NCBI GenBank assembly: GCA_003144015.1
Contig: QFWS01000004.1
Coordinates: forward strand, 62,001-126,000
Origin: Flavobacteriaceae bacterium LYZ1037
GTDB taxonomy: Bacteria; Bacteroidota; Bacteroidia; Flavobacteriales; Flavobacteriaceae
Direction: 5' to 3'
Length of the DNA: 64,000 bases
The notes under the pieces are model-generated. The model saw only the letters and a program-made list of their open reading frames with translations. It was not told where the DNA came from and made no database searches. Below, piece by piece: positions 8,476 to 17,870 of this stretch; position 1 is the stretch's first letter; each line of letters starts with the position of its first letter. A program made the position numbers and the translations under genes.

Positions 8476-9663
8476 ATGAAAACACTAAACGACTTTAATT
8501 TTAAAAATAAAAAAGCCTTAATTCGCGTAGATTTTAATGTGCCTTTAAATGATGAATTCAAGGTTACAGATGATACTAGAATTAGGTCTGCAAAACCAAC
8601 CATTATTAAAATCCTTGAAGATGGAGGATCCTGTATTTTAATGTCGCATTTAGGGAGACCAAAAGGGGTTGATGAGACGTTTTCATTAAAACATATTGTT
8701 GATAAAGTTGAAGATATTTTAGGTGTGGAAGTAAAATTTGTTTCAGACTGTATTGGCGAAGAAGCTACAACTGCTGCAAAAAATTTGCAACCTGGTCAGA
8801 TTTTATTACTTGAAAATTTACGATTTCATCAAGAAGAAACAGCTGGAGATGAAGCCTTTTCAAAAGCACTTTCTAGTTTAGGAGATGTATATGTAAACGA
8901 TGCCTTTGGAACAGCACATAGAGCACATGCTTCTACAACAATAATAGCTCAATTCTTTCCAGACAATAAGTGTTTTGGATATTTATTGGCTCAAGAAATT
9001 GAAAGCATTGATAAAGTCATGAAAACAGGCGAGAAACCTGTTTGTGCTATACTAGGTGGTGCAAAAGTATCTTCAAAAATCACCATTATAGATAATATTT
9101 TAGATAAAATAGATCATTTAATTATTGGTGGAGGCATGACATTCACGTTTATAAAAGCTCAAGGAGGACACATTGGAAATTCTTTGGTTGAAGAGGATAA
9201 ATTATCCTTAGCTAATGAAATTTTAGAAAAAGCTAAGGCAAAAAACGTGCAAGTACATTTACCTGTAGATGCTATTATTGCTGACGCCTTTAGTAATGAT
9301 GCACATACAAATACTTGCGATGTATATAATATACCAGATGGCTGGATGGGATTAGATATTGGTCCAAATACGGAAGCTCTTTTTGCTCAAGTTATTAAAG
9401 AATCTAAAACTATTTTATGGAATGGGCCATTAGGTGTTTTTGAAATGCCAAATTTTGCAAAGGGAACCATTGCTTTAGGACATGCCATTTCTGAAGCTAC
9501 TAAAGAAGGTGCTTTTTCTCTTGTAGGAGGAGGAGATTCTGTTGCAGCTGTAAAGCAATTTGGTTTCGAAGACAAAGTGAGTTATGTGAGTACTGGAGGA
9601 GGAGCAATGCTTGAAAGCTTAGAAGGAAAAACACTTCCAGGAATTGCCGCCATATTAGATTAA
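8476..9663 (+). CDS. pgk: Phosphoglycerate kinase
   Basis: A 395-residue glycolytic enzyme that interconverts 1,3-bisphosphoglycerate + ADP and 3-phosphoglycerate + ATP in the cytoplasm. Signatures are [10 protein letters not shown] near the N-terminus, [32 protein letters not shown], the ATP-site region WNGPLGVFE, and the C-terminal GGGDSVAA. The length is normal. It is a single-gene unit with its own promoter, divergent from holB. Confidence 0.98.
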   Translation: MKTLNDFNFKNKKALIRVDFNVPLNDEFKVTDDTRIRSAKPTIIKILEDGGSCILMSHLGRPKGVDETFSLKHIVDKVEDILGVEVKFVSDCIGEEATTAAKNLQPGQILLLENLRFHQEETAGDEAFSKALSSLGDVYVNDAFGTAHRAHASTTIIAQFFPDNKCFGYLLAQEIESIDKVMKTGEKPVCAILGGAKVSSKITIIDNILDKIDHLIIGGGMTFTFIKAQGGHIGNSLVEEDKLSLANEILEKAKAKNVQVHLPVDAIIADAFSNDAHTNTCDVYNIPDGWMGLDIGPNTEALFAQVIKESKTILWNGPLGVFEMPNFAKGTIALGHAISEATKEGAFSLVGGGDSVAAVKQFGFEDKVSYVSTGGGAMLESLEGKTLPGIAAILD

Positions 9664-9686
9664 AGCTTTAAATTGTATATTTATAA

Positions 9687-9715
9687 TTGTAAGAAATTAA
9701 TAGCACATACGTTTA
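9687..9715 (+). promoter_or_regulatory. Possible promoter for the lytic transglycosylase
   Basis: TTG at 9687-9689 and TACGTTTA at 9708-9715 (seven of eight bases of TAnnTTTG) are separated by 18 bp, upstream of the ATG at 9740. Confidence 0.4.
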
Positions 9716-9739
9716 CTATAGTTAAACAAACTCAGTCCT

Positions 9740-11332
9740 ATGTATTTAAATAAAATCTTAACTTTTGTTTTCGTTTTAAGTATCGGTATAACGTATGCAC
9801 AAGATTCTTTGATTGCTAAAAATAAAACAGAAAAACTATCTGAATCAGAGCTGGTTGCTGGCGAAAAATACGTATTAGACACCATCATTGATGGCAAGAA
9901 ACTGTATAAATTACCTATAGAACCTATTCCAGAAATTTCAGATTTAATGACTCTTGTTGATCATGAACAAGCCGTTCAATTTGATGAAAAATGGTTAGAA
10001 GAATTATACAGCAACACGTTATATGATACTATTTACAAAACAGTATCTGAGTTAGACTATAAAGAGATAGATTACCCAGAACTTTCTACCGATACATTAA
10101 AAGCCAGATTAAAAAGGTTAGATGCTAAAACGCCTTTTAATGTGGCGTATAACCCATCTTTAGAAAGTGTAATTAAAAACTTTTTAAAAAATAGAAGGTC
10201 ATATTTTGATCGAATTATGGGCTTAAGTCATTATTATTTTCCCATGTTCGAGAGAGAGTTTGATGCTAAAGATATTCCACTTGAAATGAAATATCTAGCC
10301 ATTGTAGAGTCTGCTTTAAAACCAAGAGCGAGATCTAGAGTTGGAGCAACAGGTTTGTGGCAGTTTATGTTTGCAACAGGAAAACAATATGGACTAGATG
10401 TAAGTAGTTATGTAGATGAACGTAGCGACCCAATAAAATCTACAACAACAGCAGCTGTTTATTTATCGAAACTTTACGAAATATTTGGCGATTGGGATTT
10501 GGCGTTAGCAGCCTATAATTCTGGACCAGGAAACGTGTCTAAAGCCATTCGTCGTTCTGGAGGTTATGAGAATTACTGGAATATTCGTCATAATTTACCT
10601 AGAGAAACAGCTGGATATGTACCAGCTTTTTTAGCCACAATGTATATTTTTGAGTATGCTGAGGAGCATGGTTTTAAACCTGAAAAACCCATGTTTCATT
10701 TTATAGAAACAGATACCATTAGAGTGAAGCAATTAATCACACTGGATCAAGTCTCTGAAGCAACAGAGGTGCCTATTGAAGAGCTTCAGTTTTTAAACCC
10801 TTCATACAAATTAGATATTATTCCATATATAGAAGGAAAAAATTATTATTTAAGACTGCCTAGAGCTTCCGTTGGAAAATTTGTGAATAATGAAACAGCA
10901 ATTTACGCATCTGCAAAAGCTGAAATTGATGAAAAAGAGAAGCCACTGCCTCAATTTTTCGAATCGCAATCTAAAATAAGCTATCGTGTAAGAAGTGGAG
11001 ATAATTTAGGGTTTATTGCTAGAAAATATAAGGTGAGAGTAAGCGATTTAAAAAAATGGAATGGTTTACGTAGCAATAATATTAGAATAGGTCAAAGATT
11101 AACTATTTACCCGAGAAATCCTGTGACAAATAGTTCTTCTACAACAAGTAAACCTGTAAGTACAACCACAACTTCAAGTGGTGGAAAAGTATATACCGTT
11201 AGAAGAGGAGACTCACTTTGGAGCATTTCTCAAAAATTTCCAGGAGTTTCTGTCCAAAATATTCGAGATTGGAACGATATTAGTGGGAATAATTTAAAAC
11301 CTGGAATGAAACTTAAAATTTCTAAAGGTTAA
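9740..11332 (+). CDS. mltD: Membrane-bound lytic murein transglycosylase D with two LysM domains
   Basis: A 530-residue secreted protein with a signal peptide ending about residue 20 (GITYAQ). The SLT goose-lysozyme-like domain includes AIVESALKPRARSR, with probable catalytic Glu190, then GATGLWQFM and LAAYNSGPGNV. Two C-terminal LysM peptidoglycan-binding domains follow (about residues 415-460 and 484-529, starting YRVRSGDN and YTVRRGDS). They are joined by a Ser/Thr-rich linker. It cleaves peptidoglycan glycan strands to 1,6-anhydro products. The DUF4837 lipoprotein gene follows after 27 bp, so the two are probably co-transcribed. Confidence 0.93.
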   Translation: MYLNKILTFVFVLSIGITYAQDSLIAKNKTEKLSESELVAGEKYVLDTIIDGKKLYKLPIEPIPEISDLMTLVDHEQAVQFDEKWLEELYSNTLYDTIYKTVSELDYKEIDYPELSTDTLKARLKRLDAKTPFNVAYNPSLESVIKNFLKNRRSYFDRIMGLSHYYFPMFEREFDAKDIPLEMKYLAIVESALKPRARSRVGATGLWQFMFATGKQYGLDVSSYVDERSDPIKSTTTAAVYLSKLYEIFGDWDLALAAYNSGPGNVSKAIRRSGGYENYWNIRHNLPRETAGYVPAFLATMYIFEYAEEHGFKPEKPMFHFIETDTIRVKQLITLDQVSEATEVPIEELQFLNPSYKLDIIPYIEGKNYYLRLPRASVGKFVNNETAIYASAKAEIDEKEKPLPQFFESQSKISYRVRSGDNLGFIARKYKVRVSDLKKWNGLRSNNIRIGQRLTIYPRNPVTNSSSTTSKPVSTTTTSSGGKVYTVRRGDSLWSISQKFPGVSVQNIRDWNDISGNNLKPGMKLKISKG

Positions 11333-11359
11333 GCTTTAAAAACCAACACATATTATCAC

Positions 11360-12337
11360 ATGAAACATGCACTTTTAATCGTATCATTTTTGTTTATACT
11401 AAGTTGTAACAATAATGAATCTTCAAAACAAAAGATGTTATCTAAGTCTTCTGGAAACATTAATAACTTATCAGTAGTTATAGATAACGAACTTTGGGAG
11501 GGTAATGTAGGCGAAGCCATAAGAAATATTCTTGCAGCTCCTGTAGATGGTTTGCCTCAAGACGAACCTCTATTTAATATGAGTCAGATTCCTCCAGCCG
11601 TTTTTTCTGGGTTTGTAACTAATAACAGAACTGTATTAAAAATAGAAAAAGGAAGTGAAGCATCAGTAAAAATAGCTTCAAACGTATATGCGAAGCCACA
11701 AAAATTAGTTCTTATCACGGGTAAAACAGATAACGAAATTATACAACAAATTGAAGAAAATGAACAAAAAATAATAGCAGCTTTTAAAAACGAAGAAATA
11801 AAAGAAAAGCAAAGACGTATTGCCTTATCACTTCATAAAAACAACAGTTTAAAAAATAATTTAGGGATTACGTTAAACTTCCCAACAGCATATAGAATTG
11901 CTAAAGAAGAAGATAATTTTTATTGGATAAGAAAAGATATTACTACTGGAACCACCAACTTAATGATCTACGAATTACCATATACTTATATTAAAAAAGG
12001 CGATAGTTTAGTAGATCAAATAATTAAATTGAGAGATTCTGTTGGAAAAGCACATATTCCAGGTCCTACAGATGGAACTTATATGATTACTGAAGAAGCC
12101 TATGCTCCAGCTGTTTTTGAAACCATTATAGACAATAAACCAACCATTGAAACAAAAGGACTCTGGGACGTTAAAAATGCGTTTATGTCTGGTCCGTTTA
12201 TTAATTATATAATTGACGATAAAATTAATAATAGGTTACTAGTTATAGAAGGATTTGCTTTTGCTCCTTCTGTAGGAAAGCGTGATTACATGTTTGAACT
12301 TGAAGCTATAATTAGATCTCTAAAAATTAATGATTAG
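11360..12337 (+). CDS. DUF4837 family lipoprotein
   Basis: A 325-residue protein with a type II signal peptide (FLFILSC, Cys16). A globular periplasmic domain follows, with the family-typical opening NLSVVIDNELWEGNVGEAIR and the LPQDEPLFNMSQIPP segment. Function is unknown; the family name is from memory. The position right after the MltD-like gene suggests an envelope role. The downstream terminator separates it from tatA. Confidence 0.8.
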   Translation: MKHALLIVSFLFILSCNNNESSKQKMLSKSSGNINNLSVVIDNELWEGNVGEAIRNILAAPVDGLPQDEPLFNMSQIPPAVFSGFVTNNRTVLKIEKGSEASVKIASNVYAKPQKLVLITGKTDNEIIQQIEENEQKIIAAFKNEEIKEKQRRIALSLHKNNSLKNNLGITLNFPTAYRIAKEEDNFYWIRKDITTGTTNLMIYELPYTYIKKGDSLVDQIIKLRDSVGKAHIPGPTDGTYMITEEAYAPAVFETIIDNKPTIETKGLWDVKNAFMSGPFINYIIDDKINNRLLVIEGFAFAPSVGKRDYMFELEAIIRSLKIND

Positions 12338-12357
12338 GAACTGAAAAATCTAAACAC

Positions 12358-12390
12358 AAAAAAAACCTAACAGATTCTGTTAGGTTTTTT
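12358..12390. terminator. Intrinsic terminator between DUF4837 gene and tatA
   Basis: CCTAACAG (12366-12373) pairs with CTGTTAGG (12377-12384). An A-run lies on the left and a T-run on the right, so it can terminate both convergent genes. Confidence 0.85.
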
Positions 12391-12407
12391 CGTTATAAAA
12401 AAAGACA

Positions 12408-12590
12408 TTATTCTTTTTTGTCTTTTGTCTCGTCTTCTTCTTTGCTAGCGTCTTTAAATTCTTTAATTCCACTACCTAAACCACGCATTAATTCTGGTAT
12501 CTTTTTTCCACCAAATAATAATAAAACAATAACAACAATTAGTGCTATTTGCCATGGTCCAATTGCTAAGGGTAACATATATAAACTCAT
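12408..12590 (-). CDS. tatA: Twin-arginine translocase subunit TatA/TatE
   Basis: A 60-residue pore-forming Tat component. It has a short N-terminal periplasmic tail, a single transmembrane helix (about residues 11-27, [14 protein letters not shown]), the conserved hinge FGGKKIPEL, an amphipathic helix [13 protein letters not shown] and a charged tail. ATG codons at residues 1 and 5 are both possible starts. It exports folded proteins, together with TatC, which is not in this window. It is divergent from the M23 peptidase gene. Confidence 0.93.
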   Translation of the reverse strand: MSLYMLPLAIGPWQIALIVVIVLLLFGGKKIPELMRGLGSGIKEFKDASKEEDETKDKKE

Positions 12591-12692
12591 ATAGATTTAT
12601 TTTAAAAGACAAAGTTAATAATTAAAGTTTAATATTATCGTTTTAACAAGAACTTTAGCATAAAGGAGGTCAACAAGTGTCATAATTTTATT

Positions 12693-12700
12693 TAATTTTG
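12693..12700 (+). promoter_or_regulatory. Possible -7 element of the M23 peptidase gene
   Basis: TAATTTTG (TAnnTTTG) ends 8 bp before the ATG at 12709, which would give a nearly leaderless transcript. There is no good -33 TTG. A perfect Shine-Dalgarno-like AAGGAGGT at 12663-12670 lies too far from the start codon to act on it. Confidence 0.3.
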
Positions 12701-12708
12701 TTGATATA

Positions 12709-13578
12709 ATGGCAGAGAATAAAAAAACCAAAAAAAAGTTTAAAAAGAAGCTTCTTCATAAATATCGTTTGGTCATACTTAACGAAGATACTTTTGAAGA
12801 AAGACTATCATTTAAATTAACACGTTTAAATGTATTTGTTCTTATGTCTCTAACTTCCATCTTGCTTATTTTTGGAACGACCATGTTAATTGCTTTTACT
12901 TCTTTAAGAGAATATATTCCTGGTTACTCTTCTACAGCATTAAAAAAACAAGCTGTAGAATTAACGTATAAAACAGATTCTTTACAACAGTTAATAGCAG
13001 TTAACGAAAGATATTTTACTTCAATAAAAAAAGTCCTTCAAGGTGAGATAAGTTCGGTAGATTTTAATAGAGATTCTATTATAGAAGATGCCAAACAATT
13101 TGCTTCTCAAATAGATTTAAGACCATCGAAAGAAGATTCACTTTTAAGAGAGAAAATAGCAAAAGAAGACAAGTATAATTTGTTCGAAACTGCCACTTCA
13201 AAAATAAACTTTGTATTGTTTCCACCAGTTACTGGAACCATTTCAGAAACTTATAATTTTGAAGAAAAACATTATGGAGTTGATATTGTTGTAGAAAGTA
13301 ATACTCCTGTAAAAGCTACGGCAGATGGAACCATCATTTTTGCCGAATGGACGGTTGAAACAGGAAATGTGATAATAATAGAACATAGCAATGGACTTAT
13401 TTCAGTGTATAAACACAACGCATCGCTTACAAAATCTCAAGGCGAATTAGTTAAATCTGGAGAGGTTATAGCAACCTCTGGTAATACAGGCGAATTGTCG
13501 TCTGGACCACATTTACATTTTGAACTTTGGAAAGATGGTTACCCAATTAATCCAACCAATTTTATAGACTTTAATTAA
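12709..13578 (+). CDS. M23 family metallopeptidase (LytM-type), membrane anchored
   Basis: A 289-residue protein with a basic cytoplasmic N-terminus, one transmembrane helix (about residues 42-64) and a short coiled linker. The C-terminal LytM domain carries the zinc ligands His188 and Asp192 (HYGVD) and the HLH motif (His268, His270). Because the H-x3-D and HxH motifs are intact, it may be an active peptidoglycan endopeptidase, as opposed to an EnvC/NlpD-like activator. The stop overlaps the next ATG by one base (TAATG), implying translational coupling to the GH3 gene. Confidence 0.92.
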   Translation: MAENKKTKKKFKKKLLHKYRLVILNEDTFEERLSFKLTRLNVFVLMSLTSILLIFGTTMLIAFTSLREYIPGYSSTALKKQAVELTYKTDSLQQLIAVNERYFTSIKKVLQGEISSVDFNRDSIIEDAKQFASQIDLRPSKEDSLLREKIAKEDKYNLFETATSKINFVLFPPVTGTISETYNFEEKHYGVDIVVESNTPVKATADGTIIFAEWTVETGNVIIIEHSNGLISVYKHNASLTKSQGELVKSGEVIATSGNTGELSSGPHLHFELWKDGYPINPTNFIDFN

Positions 13579-15080
13579 TGTTATCACTTAAAGCTGCATT
13601 AGCAAAACCATTCGCAAAACGTGTTTATAAATCTGTCCAGAAATGGGCGAATAATCCTATTGAAACACAAGAAAAAGTATTTCAAGAATTAATTAGTACA
13701 GCAGCTGCTACACAATTTGGAGAAGATCATGACTTTATTAGCATTAATACACATGCAGATTTTGTAAAGCGTGTTCCAATACGAGATTATGAAGATTTGA
13801 AACCTTATGTAGAACGTGTTGTTGCAGGGGAAGAAAATATTTTGTGGAAAGGAAAACCGCTTTATTTTGCAAAAACTTCTGGAACAACATCTGGAGCAAA
13901 ATATATTCCAATTACTAAAGAAAGCATGCCTACACATGTTGAGGCTGCTAGAAATGCAATCTTACTATATATAGCTGAAACAGGAAACAGTAAATTTGTT
14001 GATGGGAAAATGATTTTCTTACAAGGCAGTCCGGTTTTAGAAAAGCAACATGGCATCCAGTTAGGAAGACTCTCTGGAATTGTTGCTCATTATGTGCCGA
14101 AATATCTTCAAAAAAACAGAATGCCATCTTGGGATACCAATTGTATTGAAGATTGGGAAACCAAAGTAAATGCCATTGTGGAAGAAACTTTACCAGAAAA
14201 CATGACTATTATTTCTGGAATTCCTTCGTGGGTACAAATGTATTTTGAAAAAATACAGGAGAAAACTGGTAAAAAAGTTGGAGATGTATTTAAAAACTTC
14301 AACCTTTTTATTTTTGGAGGTGTTAATTACGAACCATATCGCGCTAAATTTGAAAACTTAATTGGAAGAAAAGTAGATAGTATTGAACTCTTTCCAGCAA
14401 GTGAAGGATTTTTTGCTTTTCAAGATAAACAGAACGAAAAGGGGATGTTACTTCAGCTTAATTCAGGTATTTTTTATGAATTTATAAAAGCAGATGAATT
14501 TTTTAATGAAAAACCAAAACGACTTACAATTAAAGATGTTGAACTAGGAGTAAATTATGTACTTATAGTTTCAACCAATGCAGGTCTTTGGGCTTATAAT
14601 GTTGGAGATACCGTTGAGTTTACATCCTTGAAACCCTATCGTGTGATTGTTTCAGGAAGAATAAAGCATTTTATTTCGGCTTTTGGAGAACATGTTATTG
14701 GAAAAGAAGTGGAACAAGCCTTACAAGAGGCAATAAAGGGAAGTGAAATTCAAGTAACCGAATTTACAGTTGCCCCTCAAATAACTCCAGAACAAGGCTT
14801 ACCTTATCATGAGTGGTTCATAGAATTTGTTAATGAGCCTGCAAATCTGGATGATTTATCAATAAAAATAGATAAATCTTTACAAAGTCAAAACAGTTAC
14901 TATTTCGATTTGATAAAAGGAAACGTTCTACAACCATTAAAAATAACCCGAATAAAGAAAAATGGTTTTCAGGAATATATGAAATCTATTGGAAAACTAG
15001 GGGGACAGAATAAAATAGCGAGACTTTCAAACGATCGGAAAATAGCGAATGTATTTGAAACCCAAAATCTGATTAAATAA
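13578..15080 (+). CDS. GH3 auxin-responsive promoter family protein (acyl-adenylating/amide-forming enzyme)
   Basis: A 500-residue member of the ANL-superfamily GH3 group. It has the P-loop-like AKTSGTTSGAKYIPIT, then the adenylate-binding IFGGVNYEPYR and ELFPASEGFFAF, the NVGDTVEFTS region and a C-terminal SGRIKHFISAFGEHVI hinge. Plant homologues conjugate amino acids to acyl acids such as auxin or jasmonate. Bacterial members are widespread in Bacteroidota, but their substrates are unknown. It is coupled to the M23 gene by a TAATG overlap. Confidence 0.88.
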   Translation: MLSLKAALAKPFAKRVYKSVQKWANNPIETQEKVFQELISTAAATQFGEDHDFISINTHADFVKRVPIRDYEDLKPYVERVVAGEENILWKGKPLYFAKTSGTTSGAKYIPITKESMPTHVEAARNAILLYIAETGNSKFVDGKMIFLQGSPVLEKQHGIQLGRLSGIVAHYVPKYLQKNRMPSWDTNCIEDWETKVNAIVEETLPENMTIISGIPSWVQMYFEKIQEKTGKKVGDVFKNFNLFIFGGVNYEPYRAKFENLIGRKVDSIELFPASEGFFAFQDKQNEKGMLLQLNSGIFYEFIKADEFFNEKPKRLTIKDVELGVNYVLIVSTNAGLWAYNVGDTVEFTSLKPYRVIVSGRIKHFISAFGEHVIGKEVEQALQEAIKGSEIQVTEFTVAPQITPEQGLPYHEWFIEFVNEPANLDDLSIKIDKSLQSQNSYYFDLIKGNVLQPLKITRIKKNGFQEYMKSIGKLGGQNKIARLSNDRKIANVFETQNLIK

Positions 15081-15083
15081 TGC

Positions 15084-15091
15084 TATATTTG
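15084..15091 (+). promoter_or_regulatory. Possible -7 element upstream of the DUF6909 gene
   Basis: TATATTTG (TAnnTTTG) ends 17 bp before the ATG at 15109. No -33 TTG is visible. Confidence 0.35.
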
Positions 15092-15108
15092 TTAGCTAAA
15101 TTAGATAT

Positions 15109-16797
15109 ATGAGTAAAATAAAACATCATGAAAGAACGAGAGCTCAAGAGAGTTCAAATGCCATAGAAAGAATGTATATTACCATGAGACACCTATTTAA
15201 TAGAGGATTTTATAAGCCTATGGGAGTTTCAGGTGAAACACTTCGAGAAGCCTTACTACTTTTAAGACCAGAAATATACGGTTCTGTAGGTGAAGAAAAA
15301 GCCGAATTAGAAGGACTACTTTATGTTATAGATAGATTACCACAAGGCATTGAAGAATGTACATTTATTAACCTAACTAGCGACGAAGGTTATAATAATT
15401 CACATTTTAAACCTATAATTCCACCTAAAAGAAGAAGAAATTGTTATCGTATCGATAACGAACAAATGAATATTGAAATCACTCGTGGACGATCAGAAAT
15501 TTATGATATTCTTACCCATCTTACCTTTATTTTTATAGAATCTCATAAAATTAGTAAACGAGTTTTAATTGACGAAAAAGGAGATACAACTAGAGATTGG
15601 AAAAAACTAGAGAAAGCTGTTTTATCAAAAAAGAAACTCACACAAGAAGAAAGAGAAGTTGCGATTTCACATACAGCTAATATTTTAGGAAGAACCTTTA
15701 ACGAAATTGTTACAGTTTATAATCAGTTTGCTTTAGATTCCCAACCAGAAAGATTATTACACATTGTATATTGGTTAGGAAAATTAGCCATAGAGGAAGT
15801 TATAAATAACAATAAAAGAACTGTGACTTTTAGTCCAGTTTTAAGAGAACGATTAGGGCATCATATACATGGTGAAATTTGGTCTAATAATATTAAAGAA
15901 ATTCTAAACAAAAATGGATTATTAGAAAGACCTATACATATAATTAGTGCTAATATGCATAGTGTAATGAATTCTCTTTTTGCAGTATCAGCATTAAAGT
16001 CTTTTGCAAAAAAGAAAACCATCTTTGAAGTTTACGAAGCTATAAGCCAAAAAAATAATCAAGAATTACGCAATAAAGTAACAAAGGAAGCGTTGCAGAG
16101 TGGAATGATATACATTCCAGATAGTTCTGGAACAAACATCGATGTTCAAATTTTCGATACAGAAAAAATAGACTTTTCAAAGTTAGATATTGAAGTTAGT
16201 GAGACGTTTAAAAATTCAGAAAAACCTGTTATATTCGTCATGGATTATGCATTTGGAGAGCAAGCCTATGAAACTATAGATGAACTTTTGAAACCTATTA
16301 AGTTTAATGGAAAGAAAGTGCACTTAAATGTGGAATCTGTTTCCATTATGGGAAAAGCTGGGATTTTAGAAGGAGGAAAAGGAGACATCATGATTCCTTC
16401 AGCACATATTTTTGAAGGAACAGCAGATAATTACCCATTTAAAAACGAATTGAGTAAAAAAGATTTAGACGGACATGGTGTTGCCGTTTTTGAAGGTGCG
16501 ATGATTACTGTTTTAGGAACTTCGTTACAAAATAAAGAAATTCTAAAATTCTTCTTTAACTCTACATGGAATGTTATTGGTTTAGAAATGGAAGGTGCTC
16601 ATTACCAAAAAGCAATTCAAGCAGCATCTAAAGTAAGAAGAAGCATCAACCCAAAAGTAAAAGTAAGATATGCGTATTACGCAAGTGATAACCCATTAGA
16701 AACAGGAAGTACATTGGCTTCAGGAGGTCTGGGAACCTCTGGAGTAAAACCAACATATTTAATAACAAGAAAAATATTAGAACAAATATTTAATTAA
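15109..16797 (+). CDS. DUF6909 family protein with nucleoside-phosphorylase-like C-terminus
   Basis: A 562-residue cytoplasmic protein that I recognise, from memory, as a Bacteroidota-specific family of unknown function. The N-terminal half is helical (IERMYITMRHLFNRGFYKP). The C-terminal part contains FVMDYAFGEQAYE, GGKGDIMIPSAHI and, near the end, VIGLEMEGAHYQKAI followed by YASDNP. The EMEGA motif and the following Asp resemble the ribose/base site of the purine nucleoside phosphorylase superfamily. A phosphorylase or nucleosidase activity is my inference only. The polysaccharide locus begins 14 bp downstream. Confidence 0.7.
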   Translation: MSKIKHHERTRAQESSNAIERMYITMRHLFNRGFYKPMGVSGETLREALLLLRPEIYGSVGEEKAELEGLLYVIDRLPQGIEECTFINLTSDEGYNNSHFKPIIPPKRRRNCYRIDNEQMNIEITRGRSEIYDILTHLTFIFIESHKISKRVLIDEKGDTTRDWKKLEKAVLSKKKLTQEEREVAISHTANILGRTFNEIVTVYNQFALDSQPERLLHIVYWLGKLAIEEVINNNKRTVTFSPVLRERLGHHIHGEIWSNNIKEILNKNGLLERPIHIISANMHSVMNSLFAVSALKSFAKKKTIFEVYEAISQKNNQELRNKVTKEALQSGMIYIPDSSGTNIDVQIFDTEKIDFSKLDIEVSETFKNSEKPVIFVMDYAFGEQAYETIDELLKPIKFNGKKVHLNVESVSIMGKAGILEGGKGDIMIPSAHIFEGTADNYPFKNELSKKDLDGHGVAVFEGAMITVLGTSLQNKEILKFFFNSTWNVIGLEMEGAHYQKAIQAASKVRRSINPKVKVRYAYYASDNPLETGSTLASGGLGTSGVKPTYLITRKILEQIFN

Positions 16798-16811
16798 CAC
16801 CTATCATTAAA

Positions 16812-17870
16812 ATGAATAAGAATTTACCAGAGCAACAGACTTCAGGAGAAGTAGATTTAGGACAGCTATTCACCTTAATAGGAAATGCTTTTCAAAAACT
16901 ATACAATTTAATTGCTTCAATTATAAAAGCTGTTTTTTCAGTAATTATTTATACACTAAAGGCGCTTATTGTTAATGTTAAAACCATACTAATTGTCATG
17001 ATTTTAGCGGGTGTTTTGGGATATGTTCTGGACAAGGTAAAACCAGACTCTTATTCATCGACGATGCTTGTAAAACCTTATTTTGACTCCAAGTACCAAT
17101 TAATAACAAACATTAATTACTTTAATGCATTAATAGAGAACGAAAATTTTGAAATGCTTTCGAGTCTTTTTAAATTACCTGAAGAAGATGTTAAAAATAT
17201 TGGCGAATTTATTATTCAACCTGGTCCAGAAACAGAAAATCAAAGAATTCTACAATTTGAAAATTTCATTAAAGATGTAGATAGTATTAGAGCACAGAAT
17301 ATTAACTATGAGGATTTTGTAGAAAATAGAAGTATTTATTCCAGTGATTTTTTTGAAATAAGTGTGACTGCTTCAAAAAAAGATATTTTTCCAAAACTTG
17401 AAGAAGGATTAAATAATTCTTTTACAAATTTTTATTCTTTAAAGAAAATGAAGAAAAGAGATTCTTTAATTTCCATTCAAAAAGAAAATATTAGAGAACA
17501 AATTGAACAGGTAGATAAACTTCAAGAAATATATATTAATGTACTAAAAGATGAATCACAATCTAAAGCAACAGAATTAAATTTAGGAGGCGAAGGATTT
17601 TCTTTAAGTTCTGATAAAACAAAAACCAGAGAGTACGATTTATTAAATACTGAAATGCAATTAAGAAATGAATTAAAACAATTGCAAGAGAAGAAAATTG
17701 AAGAAGACGTCTTTTTTGATGTTATTTCAAGTTTCCAAGAAGTCGGGAATAAATCTACTGAATGGTACAATAGATACACTTTAGTGTTTCCAATCTTAGC
17801 TTTTATAATCCTATGCGTTATTTATTTATCTAGAAAAACAGTTACATATGTAAATAACTATGAAGCATAA
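16812..17870 (+). CDS. Wzz/chain-length-determinant-like membrane protein
   Basis: A 352-residue protein with an N-terminal transmembrane helix (about residues 57-74) and a C-terminal one (about 322-341). Between them lies a periplasmic helical domain with a coiled coil (about 215-300). This is the polysaccharide co-polymerase (Wzz/Wzc-like) topology, without a cytoplasmic tyrosine-kinase domain. SYSSTMLVKPYF after the first helix is typical of the periplasmic beta domain. It probably controls chain length or export of the polysaccharide made by the downstream genes. The stop overlaps rfbB by 11 bases. Confidence 0.68.
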   Translation: MNKNLPEQQTSGEVDLGQLFTLIGNAFQKLYNLIASIIKAVFSVIIYTLKALIVNVKTILIVMILAGVLGYVLDKVKPDSYSSTMLVKPYFDSKYQLITNINYFNALIENENFEMLSSLFKLPEEDVKNIGEFIIQPGPETENQRILQFENFIKDVDSIRAQNINYEDFVENRSIYSSDFFEISVTASKKDIFPKLEEGLNNSFTNFYSLKKMKKRDSLISIQKENIREQIEQVDKLQEIYINVLKDESQSKATELNLGGEGFSLSSDKTKTREYDLLNTEMQLRNELKQLQEKKIEEDVFFDVISSFQEVGNKSTEWYNRYTLVFPILAFIILCVIYLSRKTVTYVNNYEA

